A DNA stretch of 64,000 bases from Azoarcus_F sp048158365 (lineage in GTDB: Bacteria > Pseudomonadota > Gammaproteobacteria > Burkholderiales > Rhodocyclaceae). Positions within the stretch are counted from its first letter, which is position 1, and each line of letters begins with the position of its first letter. The notes under the pieces were generated by a model, which was given only the letters and a program-made list of their open reading frames with translations, had not been told where the DNA came from and did not search any database. The stretch lies in NCBI GenBank assembly GCA_048158365.1, contig JBLLNL010000005.1. One strand, written 5' to 3'. Positions 34,452 through 43,943 of the stretch are shown here, piece by piece. The position numbers and the translations under genes were made by a program.

Positions 34452-36638
34452 ATGGCGGATTCCGGGGAACGCATCGTCCGGGTGGCGTTGCCGGTTCCTG
34501 TTCCGCAGCTGTTTGATTACAAAGCAGAAAATGTCGAAGACGGCGATGTCGGCCGATGCGTGCGTGTTCCGTTCGGCAAAGCCCAGAAGACCGGTCTGAT
34601 CGTGGCCCTGCCCGCCGAGTCGGACGTCGATCCGGTCCGACTCAGATCCGTGCATCACATTCAGCGCGAGGTTCCCGCGTTGCCGGCGGACTGGCTAGCG
34701 TTGGTACGGTTCGTGTCCCACTACTACCATGCCCCGCTCGGAGAAGTCGTCGCGCTGGCCTTGCCGCCGGGTTTGCGGCGCGCCGACGCGGTCAGCAGCG
34801 ACCCCCTCGATCCCTTCCTGTGCATCACCCCTGCCGGCCGCGCGGCACTCGATGCGACGCCACGCGCGAACCGGGCGCTGGCCTTGTTGCGCGAACTGGC
34901 GTCATCCGGGCTGTTGCGGCGAAGCCAGGCGCGTGCCCTGCCGAACGGCAAGGCGCTCGCGGATGCACTGAAGCGTGGCTGGATCGCGCCGACCGATGCC
35001 CCGGACCGGGCCGCGACCGGCCTCGTGCGTCCGCCGCTCACCGACGAGCAGACGCGGGCGCTGGCGGCGGTCCAAGCCGCGGGGCCCGGCTTCGCCTGCT
35101 GGTTGCTGCAGGGCGTGACAGGTAGCGGCAAGACCGAGGTCTATCTGCGCCTGGCCGAGGAGCGCCTGGCGCGAGGGCGGCAGGTTCTGATGCTCGTGCC
35201 GGAGATCGCGCTGACGCCGCAGCTCGAAGGACGCGTGGCGGCCCGCTTCCCGTCAGCCAATGTCGTGAGTCTGCACTCCGGACTGGCCGAGGGTCCCCGC
35301 TCACGGGGCTTCGTGCAGGCCTTGGAGGGTGCGGCCGACATCGTTCTCGGCACCCGCTTGTCGATATTCACGCCGATGCCGCGGCTGGGTCTGATCCTGA
35401 TCGACGAGGAGCATGACGCGTCCTACAAGCAGCAGGAAGGTCTGCGCTATTCGGCGCGCGATGTCGCGGTGTGGCGGGCGCGTCAGTGCGATGTGCCCGT
35501 CGTGCTCGGCTCCGCGACGCCGTCGCTGGAGAGCTGGCAGCATGCGCGCAGCGGACGCTATCGCAGCCTGCGCCTGAGCACCCGTGCGATCTCCGATTCA
35601 TTGCCCACGGTTCGCTGCCTCGACACCCGGCGCGTACGCCTGGACGAAGGCATCAGCCCGGCGCTGAAGGCCGCACTGGAACACGGACTGGCTCGCGGCG
35701 AGCAGAGTCTGGTGTTCCTGAATCGTCGCGGCTATGCGCCGGTCCTGTCCTGCCCGTCCTGTGGCTGGATCAGTCATTGTCCCCACTGTTCGGCCAACCT
35801 CGTGGTCCATCTCGCGGATCGACGCCTGCGTTGCCATCATTGCGGTTGCGACAGCGCCATCCCGCCGGCCTGCCCGGTGTGCGGCAATCAGGACATCCAG
35901 CCATTCGGTCGCGGCACCCAGCGGATCGAGGCACGACTGATCGAGCTCTTTCCGGAAGCCAGGGTGTTGCGAATCGATCGGGATTCGGCGCGCACACGCA
36001 AACAGTGGGAAGGACTGCTGGCCCGGATCGGCGCCGGCGACGCCGACATTCTGGTCGGGACGCAGATGATGGCGAAGGGGCATGATTTCCCAAAGCTCAC
36101 ACTGGTCGGCGTCATCGGTGCCGATGCGTCGCTGCATGCGGCCGACTTCCGCGCCCCGGAGCGCCTCTTTCAACAGCTGATGCAGGTCGGCGGACGCGCC
36201 GGGCGCGCGCACCTGGCCGGAGAGGTGCTGATCCAGACCGAGCATCCGGACCATCCCCTGTACCGTTGCCTGGTCGCCCACGATTTCGACCGGTTCGCCG
36301 CGCGCGAACTCGAGGAGCGCAAGCAGGCCGGGTTTCCGCCGCATACCTTTCAGGCGATGCTGCGCGCCGATGGACCGGCGCTGGAGGATGTGCAGCGTTT
36401 TCTGGCCCATGTCCGGCGACTTGCGCTGGACATGGCGCCGGCAGGTGTGCGCGTGTTCGACGCGGTACCGATGCGCCTGACCCGACTGGCCCGGCGGGAG
36501 CGCGCCCAGCTGCTGGTCGAAGCCGACGAGCGGCGGCCGCTGCATGCCTTCCTGTCCGAATGGTTGCCGGTGGTGCGCGCACAGCGCCTGCCGCGTGATC
36601 TGCGCTGGCAGATCGACATCGATCCGCTCGAGGTCTGA
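34452..36638 (+). CDS. priA: Primosomal protein N' (replication restart helicase PriA)
   Basis: A 728-residue DEAH-type 3'-5' helicase. The N-terminal 3'BD domain begins VRVALPVPVPQLFDY. It has Walker A LQGVTGSGKTEVYLRL and the DEEH box LILIDEEHDASYKQ. The zinc cysteines are in CPSCGWISHCPHC and CHHCGCDSAIPPACPVCG, and helicase motif VI includes QVGGRAGR. It reloads the replisome at broken forks. The ATG lies at the end of the candidate origin. Confidence 0.97.
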   Translation: MADSGERIVRVALPVPVPQLFDYKAENVEDGDVGRCVRVPFGKAQKTGLIVALPAESDVDPVRLRSVHHIQREVPALPADWLALVRFVSHYYHAPLGEVVALALPPGLRRADAVSSDPLDPFLCITPAGRAALDATPRANRALALLRELASSGLLRRSQARALPNGKALADALKRGWIAPTDAPDRAATGLVRPPLTDEQTRALAAVQAAGPGFACWLLQGVTGSGKTEVYLRLAEERLARGRQVLMLVPEIALTPQLEGRVAARFPSANVVSLHSGLAEGPRSRGFVQALEGAADIVLGTRLSIFTPMPRLGLILIDEEHDASYKQQEGLRYSARDVAVWRARQCDVPVVLGSATPSLESWQHARSGRYRSLRLSTRAISDSLPTVRCLDTRRVRLDEGISPALKAALEHGLARGEQSLVFLNRRGYAPVLSCPSCGWISHCPHCSANLVVHLADRRLRCHHCGCDSAIPPACPVCGNQDIQPFGRGTQRIEARLIELFPEARVLRIDRDSARTRKQWEGLLARIGAGDADILVGTQMMAKGHDFPKLTLVGVIGADASLHAADFRAPERLFQQLMQVGGRAGRAHLAGEVLIQTEHPDHPLYRCLVAHDFDRFAARELEERKQAGFPPHTFQAMLRADGPALEDVQRFLAHVRRLALDMAPAGVRVFDAVPMRLTRLARRERAQLLVEADERRPLHAFLSEWLPVVRAQRLPRDLRWQIDIDPLEV

Positions 36639-36700
36639 GCCGGCATCGTCGGGTGAGCGGATCGGGTCGTCACCGAAGACGCCTGTCCGGCGATTCGCAG

Positions 36701-37642
36701 TCAGTCTCGCGCGGCGAGCGGCCATAAGCGGGCCGCGCCGCGCACACCCGATGAATCGCCATGCAGGCTTTTCACGAGTCGCGTGCCGACCACATCGGAG
36801 AAAATGTGCTCCCGCCACAGGCGTGGCACGCTTGCGTACAGGCGGTCCATGTTCGACAGACCTCCGCCGAGCACGATCACATCCGGATCGACGATGTTGA
36901 TGACCGTCGCGAGCGCGCGAGCCAGTCTTCGTTCGTAACGTTGCAGCGTGTCTTCACAGTCGCGATCACCGTGCGCTGCGTGCGTGACGATCTCCGACGG
37001 CGCGAGATGCGGACCGTTCAGGGCGGCGTGCTCGGCCGCCATGCCGGGGCCGGACAGCCGGGTTTCGATACAGCCGACCCGGCCGCAATAACAGCGCACG
37101 CGATCGAAGCGGTCGTCGTCGCTGAACGCGAGCGGATTGTGTCCCCATTCGCCCGCGATGCGGTTCGCTCCTGCGAGCAGGTGGCCATCGACCACGAGTC
37201 CTCCCCCGACGCCGGTTCCGAGGATCACCGCGAAAACGGTTCCGGGCCCCCTGCCCGCGCCGTCGGCGGCTTCGGATGCCGCGAGGCAGTTCGCGTCGTT
37301 CGCGATTCGTACGTCGCGACCGAGTCGCGCGCTCAGGTCGGCCAGCAGGGGCCAGCCGTTCAGACAGGTGGAGTTGGCATTGCGCATGCGTCCGGTCGCG
37401 GGCGACAGTGAGCCCGGCGTGCCCACGCCGACGCTGGCGCGGCACGCGAGCGCCTGTTCGGCCTCCGCCACCAGGCGCACCAGCATGTCCAGTGTTGCAG
37501 TGTAATCGTCGGGCGGAGTGGGCACGCGTCGGCGCAGCAGCGTGCGGTCGGCATCGTCGAGCGCGATGATCTCGGTCTTGGTGCCGCCCAGGTCGATGCC
37601 GATGCGCGGCCTGAAGCGATGAGTCGTCGAGCTTCGGTTCAC
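36701..37642 (-). CDS. mak: ROK-family fructokinase (Mak-like)
   Basis: A 313-residue sugar kinase. It has the phosphate-binding IGIDLGGTKTEIIAL, the catalytic Asp in IANDANCLAASEA, ILGTGVGGGLV, and the ROK zinc motif (GEWGHNPL with CYCGRVGCIE). The stretches NANST, GEWGHNPL and KSLHGDSSGVRGAA resemble E. coli Mak (fructokinase) more than NagK or glucokinase; this is from memory. Its GTG overlaps the stop of the uracil-DNA glycosylase gene, so it is the last gene of an ampG-glycosylase-kinase unit. Confidence 0.85.
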   Translation of the reverse strand: MNRSSTTHRFRPRIGIDLGGTKTEIIALDDADRTLLRRRVPTPPDDYTATLDMLVRLVAEAEQALACRASVGVGTPGSLSPATGRMRNANSTCLNGWPLLADLSARLGRDVRIANDANCLAASEAADGAGRGPGTVFAVILGTGVGGGLVVDGHLLAGANRIAGEWGHNPLAFSDDDRFDRVRCYCGRVGCIETRLSGPGMAAEHAALNGPHLAPSEIVTHAAHGDRDCEDTLQRYERRLARALATVINIVDPDVIVLGGGLSNMDRLYASVPRLWREHIFSDVVGTRLVKSLHGDSSGVRGAARLWPLAARD

Positions 37643-38385
37643 GAGGGTTCCATCCAGACACCCAACGCCGTCAGCTGTCGCGTCGCCGCCTCGGCCCAGC
37701 CGCGATTGGCGGCCGGACTCGCCGGACTCGGGTGCAGCACGCGCCCGATGTGAACACGCGCACGCAGGGCCGGGTCTGTGTCGAGCGCGGCGGTCGCACG
37801 CGCTTCGGCCCAGGCGCCGATGCCGATGATCCACTCGGGCTGCAGAGTGCCCACGACCTGCCGCAGATGTCGGTCGCAGGCCTTCAGCAGCGGACCGGAT
37901 TCGGCCGCCAGCAGCTTGTCCGGCGTGACATTGCGCCCGCCGTCGAAGAACACCAGCGGGCAGTAGTTCGCGACATAGTGCTCGGCAAAGAACGCGTCGG
38001 GCGCCCCGAAGCGCGCGCGAAACAGCCCCCACAGTCGTCGCCCGGACACCTCCGAGCGGGTGCAGGCAAAGCCCTCGACCGGACGTTTCGGATTCTCTCC
38101 GGCGGGCTTGCGTACCGGACCTTCCAGTTTCAGCCAGTCGCGTACTGCCCCGATCTCGCCGAATGGCACCCCGGTCTGGGTCATGCCGAACGGACCGGGA
38201 TTCATGCCGATGAAGAGAACTCGCCGTGGACCGTCCGCATACCGGGCGACATAGGCATCATGGATGGCGCCGGCGTAGTCGAGCGGGTTGTAGACATGCG
38301 TGACCGGCGGTGAGAAATGCAGCCGAGCGACCTCGTCGGACAGTGCGTGCGCGGCTGAAATCAGGTCGGTTGCAGTGGTGTTCAT
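37639..38385 (-). CDS. SMUG1-type uracil-DNA glycosylase
   Basis: A 248-residue family-3 glycosylase that excises uracil and related bases from DNA. The active-site motif GMNPGPFGMTQTGVPFGE and the late motif HPSPASPAANRGW are the SMUG1 hallmarks and are nearly identical to those of animal SMUG1. NPKRPVEGF, SEVSGRRLWGLF and NYCPLVFF also align (from memory). SMUG1 is best known from eukaryotes and scattered bacteria. The ATG lies 2 bp after the ampG stop, and the stop overlaps the kinase start. Confidence 0.9.
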   Translation of the reverse strand: MNTTATDLISAAHALSDEVARLHFSPPVTHVYNPLDYAGAIHDAYVARYADGPRRVLFIGMNPGPFGMTQTGVPFGEIGAVRDWLKLEGPVRKPAGENPKRPVEGFACTRSEVSGRRLWGLFRARFGAPDAFFAEHYVANYCPLVFFDGGRNVTPDKLLAAESGPLLKACDRHLRQVVGTLQPEWIIGIGAWAEARATAALDTDPALRARVHIGRVLHPSPASPAANRGWAEAATRQLTALGVWMEPS

Positions 38386-38387
38386 GT

Positions 38388-39683
38388 TCAGGCTCTCCCC
38401 GGCATGGCCGCGATCGCTGCATTTTCGCCGTTCCACGGCGCCACTCTCAACAGCAGCAGCATGCCGGGGAGTGCGAGCGCAAAGCAGGCCCAGAAGAACG
38501 TGGTCCACCCGAGCTGTTCCACCAGCCAACCGGCCGATGCGTTGATGAAGGTACGGGGCACGGCCATCAGGCTGGTGAATAGCGCGAACTGGGTCGCCGT
38601 GTAGGCAGGATGGGTGGTGCGCGCCATGAATGCGACAAAGGCGGTGGTGCCGAGTCCGGCCCCGAGTGCCTCGCCGGTGATCACGACGGCGAGCATGACC
38701 AGGCGGCCGCCGTCCGAAGGCGCAGGCCCCAGCCAGGCCAGCCACACGAATCCGAGGATGGTCACCAGCTGCACCACGCCGAACAACCAGAGTGCGCGAT
38801 TGATGCCGAGCTTCACCATCCACAGCCCGCCCAGGATGCCGCCAAACACCATCGGCCACAGTCCCGCGTTTTTCGCGATGACGCCGATGTCCGTCATGCT
38901 GTAGCCCATGTCCAGGTAGAACGGCGTGGCCAGCGCGGTACACAGCGAATCGCCGAGCTTGTAAAGGAACAGGAACAGCAGCACGAACAGCGCCGAACGC
39001 ACGCCGTGCCGGCCGAAGAACTCGCGGAAGGGTTCGATCACCGCGTCGCGCAGCGTGCGAGGCGCGCCCGACGCGGCCCGTGGTTCGCGCACCATCAGCG
39101 TCATCGCGACGCCGGGCAGCATGAACATTGCGGTGATGATGAACACCTGATCCCATGGCAGTCGATCCGCGAGGATCAGCGAGATCGAACCGGGGACGAG
39201 TCCTGCGATCCGGTACGCGTTCACGTGAATCGCATTGCCGAGCCCCAGCTCCAGGTCGGGCAGGATCTCCCGCCGGAATGCGTCGAGCGCGATATCCTGG
39301 GTCGCGGACAGGAAGGCCAGCGCCGCGGTCAGCGCGACCACCAGCGCGAGATGATCGACCGGCGACAGCTGGCCGAGCCATGCGATCGAGGCTACCAGAC
39401 CAAGCTGGGAAACCAGCATCCAGCTGCGTCTGCGTCCCAGCCACGGCAGGATGCCGTACCGATCCAGAAGCGGCGCCCACAGGAACTTCCATGTGTAGGG
39501 AAACTGGATCAGCGCAAAGGCGCCGATCGCGCGCAGACTCAGCCCTTCGGTACGCAGCCACGCCGGCACCAGGTTGAGCAGCAGATAGAGCGGCAGGCCG
39601 GATGCGAAACCGGTGAAGATGCAGATCAGCATCCTGCGATTCAGCAACGGGGCGAGCCAGGCAGGACAGCGGGTCGATGACAC
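38388..39683 (-). CDS. ampG: AmpG-like muropeptide permease (MFS)
   Basis: A 431-residue transporter with about 12 hydrophobic helices. The N-terminal pattern is typical of AmpG: FTGFASGLPLYLLLNLVPAWL, KFLWAPLLDRYG and FLSATQDIALDAFRREIL. It imports anhydro-muropeptides for cell-wall recycling and influences beta-lactamase induction in some species. A GTG start at 39683 is used; an ATG at 39632 would shorten the N terminus by 17 residues. It heads the leftward unit with the glycosylase and kinase. Confidence 0.85.
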   Translation of the reverse strand: MSSTRCPAWLAPLLNRRMLICIFTGFASGLPLYLLLNLVPAWLRTEGLSLRAIGAFALIQFPYTWKFLWAPLLDRYGILPWLGRRRSWMLVSQLGLVASIAWLGQLSPVDHLALVVALTAALAFLSATQDIALDAFRREILPDLELGLGNAIHVNAYRIAGLVPGSISLILADRLPWDQVFIITAMFMLPGVAMTLMVREPRAASGAPRTLRDAVIEPFREFFGRHGVRSALFVLLFLFLYKLGDSLCTALATPFYLDMGYSMTDIGVIAKNAGLWPMVFGGILGGLWMVKLGINRALWLFGVVQLVTILGFVWLAWLGPAPSDGGRLVMLAVVITGEALGAGLGTTAFVAFMARTTHPAYTATQFALFTSLMAVPRTFINASAGWLVEQLGWTTFFWACFALALPGMLLLLRVAPWNGENAAIAAMPGRA

Positions 39684-39751
39684 GGGGGACTCGGCGTGGG
39701 GCGGGTGTCCGGATTATCCCAGAATGGCGGGCCGGGCGTGGGCGCGAAGGA

Positions 39752-42622
39752 TCAGGCGGGTTTCCAGGCTGCACGGTGCGCGCGCAGGTAGGCCTCCGCC
39801 TCGGGAGCGGGCAGGGGCTTGCTGAAGTGATAACCCTGCAGTTCGTCGCAACCGAGCTCGCGCAACCTGGCCACCTGGGTGGCGGTTTCCACCCCCTCGG
39901 CGATCACTCTGAGGCCGAGGTTGTGCGCCAGCGAGACCGCGGCCGTGACGATGGCCGCGTCGTTGGGGTCGGTTTCGATGTCGGACACGAAGGAGCGATC
40001 GATCTTGAGACGGTCCAGCGGGAACAGCTTCAGATAGGACAGCGAAGAGTAGCCCGTGCCGAAGTCGTCGATCGCGATGCTGACGCCCGAGGCCTTCAGC
40101 GCATCGAGCAACTCGATCGCCTCGGTGGGGCGTTCCATCACCGAACTCTCGGTGATCTCGAGTTCGAGCGCGCTCGGCGACAGCCCGTTGTGGCTGAGTG
40201 CCCGGGCGACCGTGTCGGTCAGTCCGGAGTCGCGTAACTGGCGAGCCGACAGGTTGACCGACATGCGCAGGCCGTCCAGTCCCATGGCCTGCCAGCTCAC
40301 CAACTGACGGCAGGCCTGGTCGATGGCCCAGTTGCCGAGCTCGACGATGACGCCGGTCTCTTCGGCGAGCGGGATGAAGCGCTCCGGTGAAATCAGCGTG
40401 CCGTCCTCCTGTCGCCAGCGCAACAGCGCCTCGAAGCCGGTCAGGCGCTGGTCGGCGGCGTCCAGCAGCGGCTGGTACCAAAGCTCGAATTCCTCGCGCA
40501 ACACCGCCCGACGCAGCTTGCCCTCGAGCTTCAGGCGCTCGGTCGCCGCACGGTTGAGCTCCTCGGTGAAAAACTGGTAATTGCCGCGTCCGAGTGCCTT
40601 GGCGTGATACATGGCCGCATCGGCGTTGCGTAGCAGACCGGTTGGCGTGTTGCTGTCGTCCGGGTAGAGGCTGATGCCGATCGACGGAATCGCATGCAGT
40701 TCGACACCGTCGATCATGTAGGGTGCGGACAGACCGGACAGCAGGCCGCCGGTGACATGGGCCGCGGCGGCCGAGTCCGAGATCCCTTGCAGCACGATGA
40801 CGAACTCGTCGCCGCCGAGTCGTGCCACCGTATCCGCTTCCCGCACCGATGCCAGCAGGCGCCGACCGACCTCCACCAGAAGCGTATCGCCGACATGATG
40901 TCCGAGCGAGTCGTTGACGTTCTTGAAGCGATCGAGATCGAGGAACAGAACCGCCAGCGACTGTCGGTTTCGCTTCGCGTCGGCGATCGACTGTTCCAGC
41001 CGTGCGTAAAGCGAAAAGCGGTTGGCCAGCCCGGTCAGCGCATCATGATGGGCGAGATGCTGAATATCGGCCTCCGCGCGCTTTCGCTCGGAGATGTCGG
41101 TGAAGATCGCAACGAAATGCGTGATCTTTTCGTCCTTGTGGTCTCGCACCGTGGTCATCGTCAGCGCGCGCGGGAACACGGTGCCATCGGCGCGGCGCCC
41201 GAGGGTTTCGCCGACGAATGTTCCCTGCTTCTCGAGTATCCTCCAGATCGTGTCCGAATCGAGTGCGCCGTTGTGTCCGCCATCGTCGTGGCCCGGACTG
41301 AATGGCTGGCCGACGACGATGTCTGCGTCCAGGCCGGTCATGCTCAGAAAGGCCGGGTTCGCAGACACGATGCGGTGATGCAGATCGATGATCACGATCG
41401 CCTCGGGCGTGTTCTCGAAGACCTTGTCGGCCAGCATCCGACCGCGTTCGGCCTGCTTGAGCTCGGTGATGTCGTTGTAGATCGTGACGAAACCACCGTC
41501 AGGCAGAGGTTGTCCCCGCACATGAATGACCTTGCCGTCCGGACGTACGCGCTCGAAGCTGTGCGGCCGGGGGTGCTTCGCCCGTTCGGCAAGATCACGC
41601 GCGAGGGCCTGCGGGTCGCCCGGGCCGTATTCCCCACGGATGGCATTGAAGAGCAGCAAATCCTGCAGCGTGACCTCGTCCCGCTCGAACAGCTCGTCCG
41701 GAAAATCCAGTACCCGCTTGAGCTCGTCGTTGTACGCAAGCAGGCGCATGTCCTGGTCGAACAGCGACACCCCGCACGGGATGTGATCGATGATGGACTT
41801 CAGCACATGGTTTTGCCGCTCGAGCGTGCTTTCGACCGTCTTCTGCTGTGTGATGTCGGTATAGGTGGTGATGAAACCCGCGATCCGACCATCGATGTGC
41901 ATCGGTTCGCCGATGACCAGATGGGTGCGTCCGTTGGGCCGGGTGCGCTCGAAGCGGTGGGCCTCGAAGCGCAGTGCGAGTTCGCGCCGTGCACGAACCA
42001 GTTCGACCGGGTCACCCGGGCCATACTCGCCCCGTTCGGCCGGGACCATGATCAGATCCTCGAAACGGACGTTGCGATACAGGAGCGCCTCGGGCAAGCC
42101 CAGCACTTCCGCAAGCTGCGCATTCCAGTACTGCAGCCGCAGGTGTTCGTCGAACACGCTGATGCCCTGCGGCAGGTGATTGAGAATGGCCGTCAGGTAG
42201 CCGGTCTGACGTCGCAGTTCCTCCTCGACCGCAACCTGGACCGTCACGTCCTGAATCGTGCCGATCGCCCGTGCAGCGCTGCCGTCTGCTGCGGTCTCGA
42301 CCCGCACGCGTGACTGAAATCTGCACACCAGTCCGTCCGCGCGCAGCACGCGAAAATCCTGGTCCTGCGAGGTGCCATTGAGGTAGGCATTGGCGAGATT
42401 GGCGCGGACCGCGTCCCGGTCGTCTGGATGGATGCGTTCGAGCACGCATTCTGGTCTGGCCGGCGCATCCAGCGGTATGCTCAGCAAGGCCCTGAACTCG
42501 TCCGACCACCATACCTCGCCGCTGACCAGATTCCGCTCCCAGGTGCCGACCTTGGCGATGTCGTGCGTGTAGCGCAGCAACTCCTGCAGGCGTTCGGCAT
42601 CGATGCGCTGCGATAGCCGCAT
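39752..42622 (-). CDS. Multi-PAS diguanylate cyclase/phosphodiesterase
   Basis: About 956 residues: four PAS-type sensor segments in the first ~515, then GGDEF, then EAL. Two of the PAS segments share the NHLPQGISVFDEHLR/DHIPCGVSLFDQDMR style. The GGDEF motif is intact (ARLGGDEFVIVLQ) with an RxxD inhibitory site (READ) five residues before it. EAL residues are also intact: FEALLRW, NLSARQL, EITESSVM, IDDFGTGYSSL and EGVET. It could both make and degrade cyclic di-GMP. The ATG at 42622 is preferred to the longer open frame because the extra residues look non-coding. No transmembrane segment is seen. Confidence 0.92.
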   Translation of the reverse strand: MRLSQRIDAERLQELLRYTHDIAKVGTWERNLVSGEVWWSDEFRALLSIPLDAPARPECVLERIHPDDRDAVRANLANAYLNGTSQDQDFRVLRADGLVCRFQSRVRVETAADGSAARAIGTIQDVTVQVAVEEELRRQTGYLTAILNHLPQGISVFDEHLRLQYWNAQLAEVLGLPEALLYRNVRFEDLIMVPAERGEYGPGDPVELVRARRELALRFEAHRFERTRPNGRTHLVIGEPMHIDGRIAGFITTYTDITQQKTVESTLERQNHVLKSIIDHIPCGVSLFDQDMRLLAYNDELKRVLDFPDELFERDEVTLQDLLLFNAIRGEYGPGDPQALARDLAERAKHPRPHSFERVRPDGKVIHVRGQPLPDGGFVTIYNDITELKQAERGRMLADKVFENTPEAIVIIDLHHRIVSANPAFLSMTGLDADIVVGQPFSPGHDDGGHNGALDSDTIWRILEKQGTFVGETLGRRADGTVFPRALTMTTVRDHKDEKITHFVAIFTDISERKRAEADIQHLAHHDALTGLANRFSLYARLEQSIADAKRNRQSLAVLFLDLDRFKNVNDSLGHHVGDTLLVEVGRRLLASVREADTVARLGGDEFVIVLQGISDSAAAAHVTGGLLSGLSAPYMIDGVELHAIPSIGISLYPDDSNTPTGLLRNADAAMYHAKALGRGNYQFFTEELNRAATERLKLEGKLRRAVLREEFELWYQPLLDAADQRLTGFEALLRWRQEDGTLISPERFIPLAEETGVIVELGNWAIDQACRQLVSWQAMGLDGLRMSVNLSARQLRDSGLTDTVARALSHNGLSPSALELEITESSVMERPTEAIELLDALKASGVSIAIDDFGTGYSSLSYLKLFPLDRLKIDRSFVSDIETDPNDAAIVTAAVSLAHNLGLRVIAEGVETATQVARLRELGCDELQGYHFSKPLPAPEAEAYLRAHRAAWKPA

Positions 42623-42981
42623 CGTCAGCACGTTCCGAAACCGTTGTCGTGCGAAAGGACGACCCGCGGTCGAAGCAGGTCGGAGATGTTCGGATCGGCC
42701 GCTGCGGCAACCAGAACATGATGCAGGAAGGAGCGTAGGGTCATGTGCACGGATGGGGTTCGTTCGCCGGTCGGCTCCGCAATGTACCGCAATAGACGGG
42801 CTCACGCGTGGTTGCCGGCTGCATTTTCAGGCGGAAACGAGTCACCACCGATTCTCCCAACACGCATGACGCTTTACAATCGTGCAATGCAGCGATACGG
42901 TAGCGTATGGGGTTGCCTGCGAGGGCAGGGAAGCCGAGAATGCAGCATGGTTGAAATTTCGGGCAAACAAGGGAGGTCGAA
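42623..42981. other. Divergent intergenic region
   Basis: A 359-bp region between the PAS-GGDEF-EAL gene and the small unknown gene. I see no gene, convincing promoter or terminator. A short stem-loop (ATACG/CGTAT around 42896-42909) and a TACAAT-like hexamer near 42875 are the only structures. Both upstream regions should hold promoters. Confidence 0.4.
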
Positions 42982-43299
42982 ATGAGCTACACCATCACCG
43001 TATCGTTCGCGCAGGACCGGGAATACGACGTCGTCCTGCACGATGCGGACGTCAACAACATGGGCAAGGATCAGGCGCGCGCATGGTTCGCCAAGGAATT
43101 CGAGGACCTGGAGTGCACGCCGTCCAACCCGATGGGCAAGGTGCTGGTGCTGGACATGGTGCTCAATGTCGCGAAGTTCGGCGGCGAAGAGCGATTCAAG
43201 AGTGGTGGCGAATGGCCCAAGGCATTCGCCACCGCGGTAGCCGCTGCGCTACAGCGTCCGGCGATCAAGGTTGACGTCGCCAACTTCGTGGTGGGCTGA
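42982..43299 (+). CDS. Conserved-looking small protein of unknown function, 105 aa
   Basis: The ATG has an excellent ribosome binding site (GGGAGG, 6 nt away) and codon use like its neighbours, so it is real. The product is soluble and slightly acidic, with no signal peptide or Cys motif. It starts MSYTITVSFAQDREYDVVLH and ends KVDVANFVVG. I do not recognise a family. It stands alone between the cyclic di-GMP protein and metW, convergent with metW. Confidence 0.7.
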   Translation: MSYTITVSFAQDREYDVVLHDADVNNMGKDQARAWFAKEFEDLECTPSNPMGKVLVLDMVLNVAKFGGEERFKSGGEWPKAFATAVAAALQRPAIKVDVANFVVG

Positions 43300-43334
43300 G
43301 TGCGATGATCTGAAGGTCGGCGCGCCAGTTCGCC

Positions 43335-43943
43335 TCAGGCGCGCAGGCCGTCCGGCGCTGCGAAGCGCCCCAGACGATACACCGCGACGCTGGCTTGAAA
43401 GTTCGGCTCGTCCGTGACCATCCTGCCGTCGTCGAAGGCGAGCCGCTCGCGTACCGCGATGCCGTTGATCTCGCACAATGCGTCGAAATCCGAGATCGTG
43501 AAGAAACGCACGTTCGGCGTGTTGAACCACTGATGGGGCAGGCTTTCCGAGACCGGCATGCGACCGTTAAGAATGCTCTGCCGATGGCGCCAATAGCCGA
43601 AGTTCGGGAAACTCACCACCGCCTCCCGACCGACACGCAACATTTCGGCCAGGATGCCCTGCGTGTTGTGTATGGCCTGCAGCGACAGGCTCATGATGAC
43701 ATGGTCGAAGAAACCATCCTCGAAGCCGGCCAGGCCCTTCTCGAGGTCGACCTGGATCACATTGATGCCGTTCTCAATGCAGGATACGACGTTGTTCACA
43801 TCGTTCTCGACGCCATAACCCTGTACCTGGCGAACCTGCATCAAGTGCTTCAGCAGGGTGCCGTCGCCGCAGGCGAGGTCCAGCACCTTCTCGCCCGGAT
43901 CGATCCACTGGGCGATCACATCGAAATCGTAACGGTAGCTCAT
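43335..43943 (-). CDS. metW: Methionine biosynthesis protein MetW
   Basis: A 202-residue class I methyltransferase-fold protein with the SAM motif VLDLACGDGTLLKHL and the family motif ESLPHQWFNTPNVRFFTISDF. MetW works with MetX in methionine synthesis in many beta-, gamma- and alphaproteobacteria. Its ATG overlaps the metX stop by 4 nt, so it is translated from the same riboswitch-controlled message. Confidence 0.95.
   Translation of the reverse strand: MSYRYDFDVIAQWIDPGEKVLDLACGDGTLLKHLMQVRQVQGYGVENDVNNVVSCIENGINVIQVDLEKGLAGFEDGFFDHVIMSLSLQAIHNTQGILAEMLRVGREAVVSFPNFGYWRHRQSILNGRMPVSESLPHQWFNTPNVRFFTISDFDALCEINGIAVRERLAFDDGRMVTDEPNFQASVAVYRLGRFAAPDGLRA

Noticed and set aside
36701..37642. 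ROK kinase as N-acetylglucosamine kinase for cell-wall recycling with ampG
   Set aside because: Motifs around the zinc site and C terminus look closer to Mak fructokinase, so NagK was not adopted despite the attractive context.
39220..39229. TTCACGTGAA, the core of parS, inside ampG
   Set aside because: Only the central 10 bp match; the flanking bases (CGCG and TCGC) break the 16-bp consensus, so it is probably chance.
40694..42313. 539-codon plus-strand frame opposite the PAS-GGDEF-EAL gene
   Set aside because: The minus-strand product has complete active sites; the plus-strand translation has no recognisable domain.
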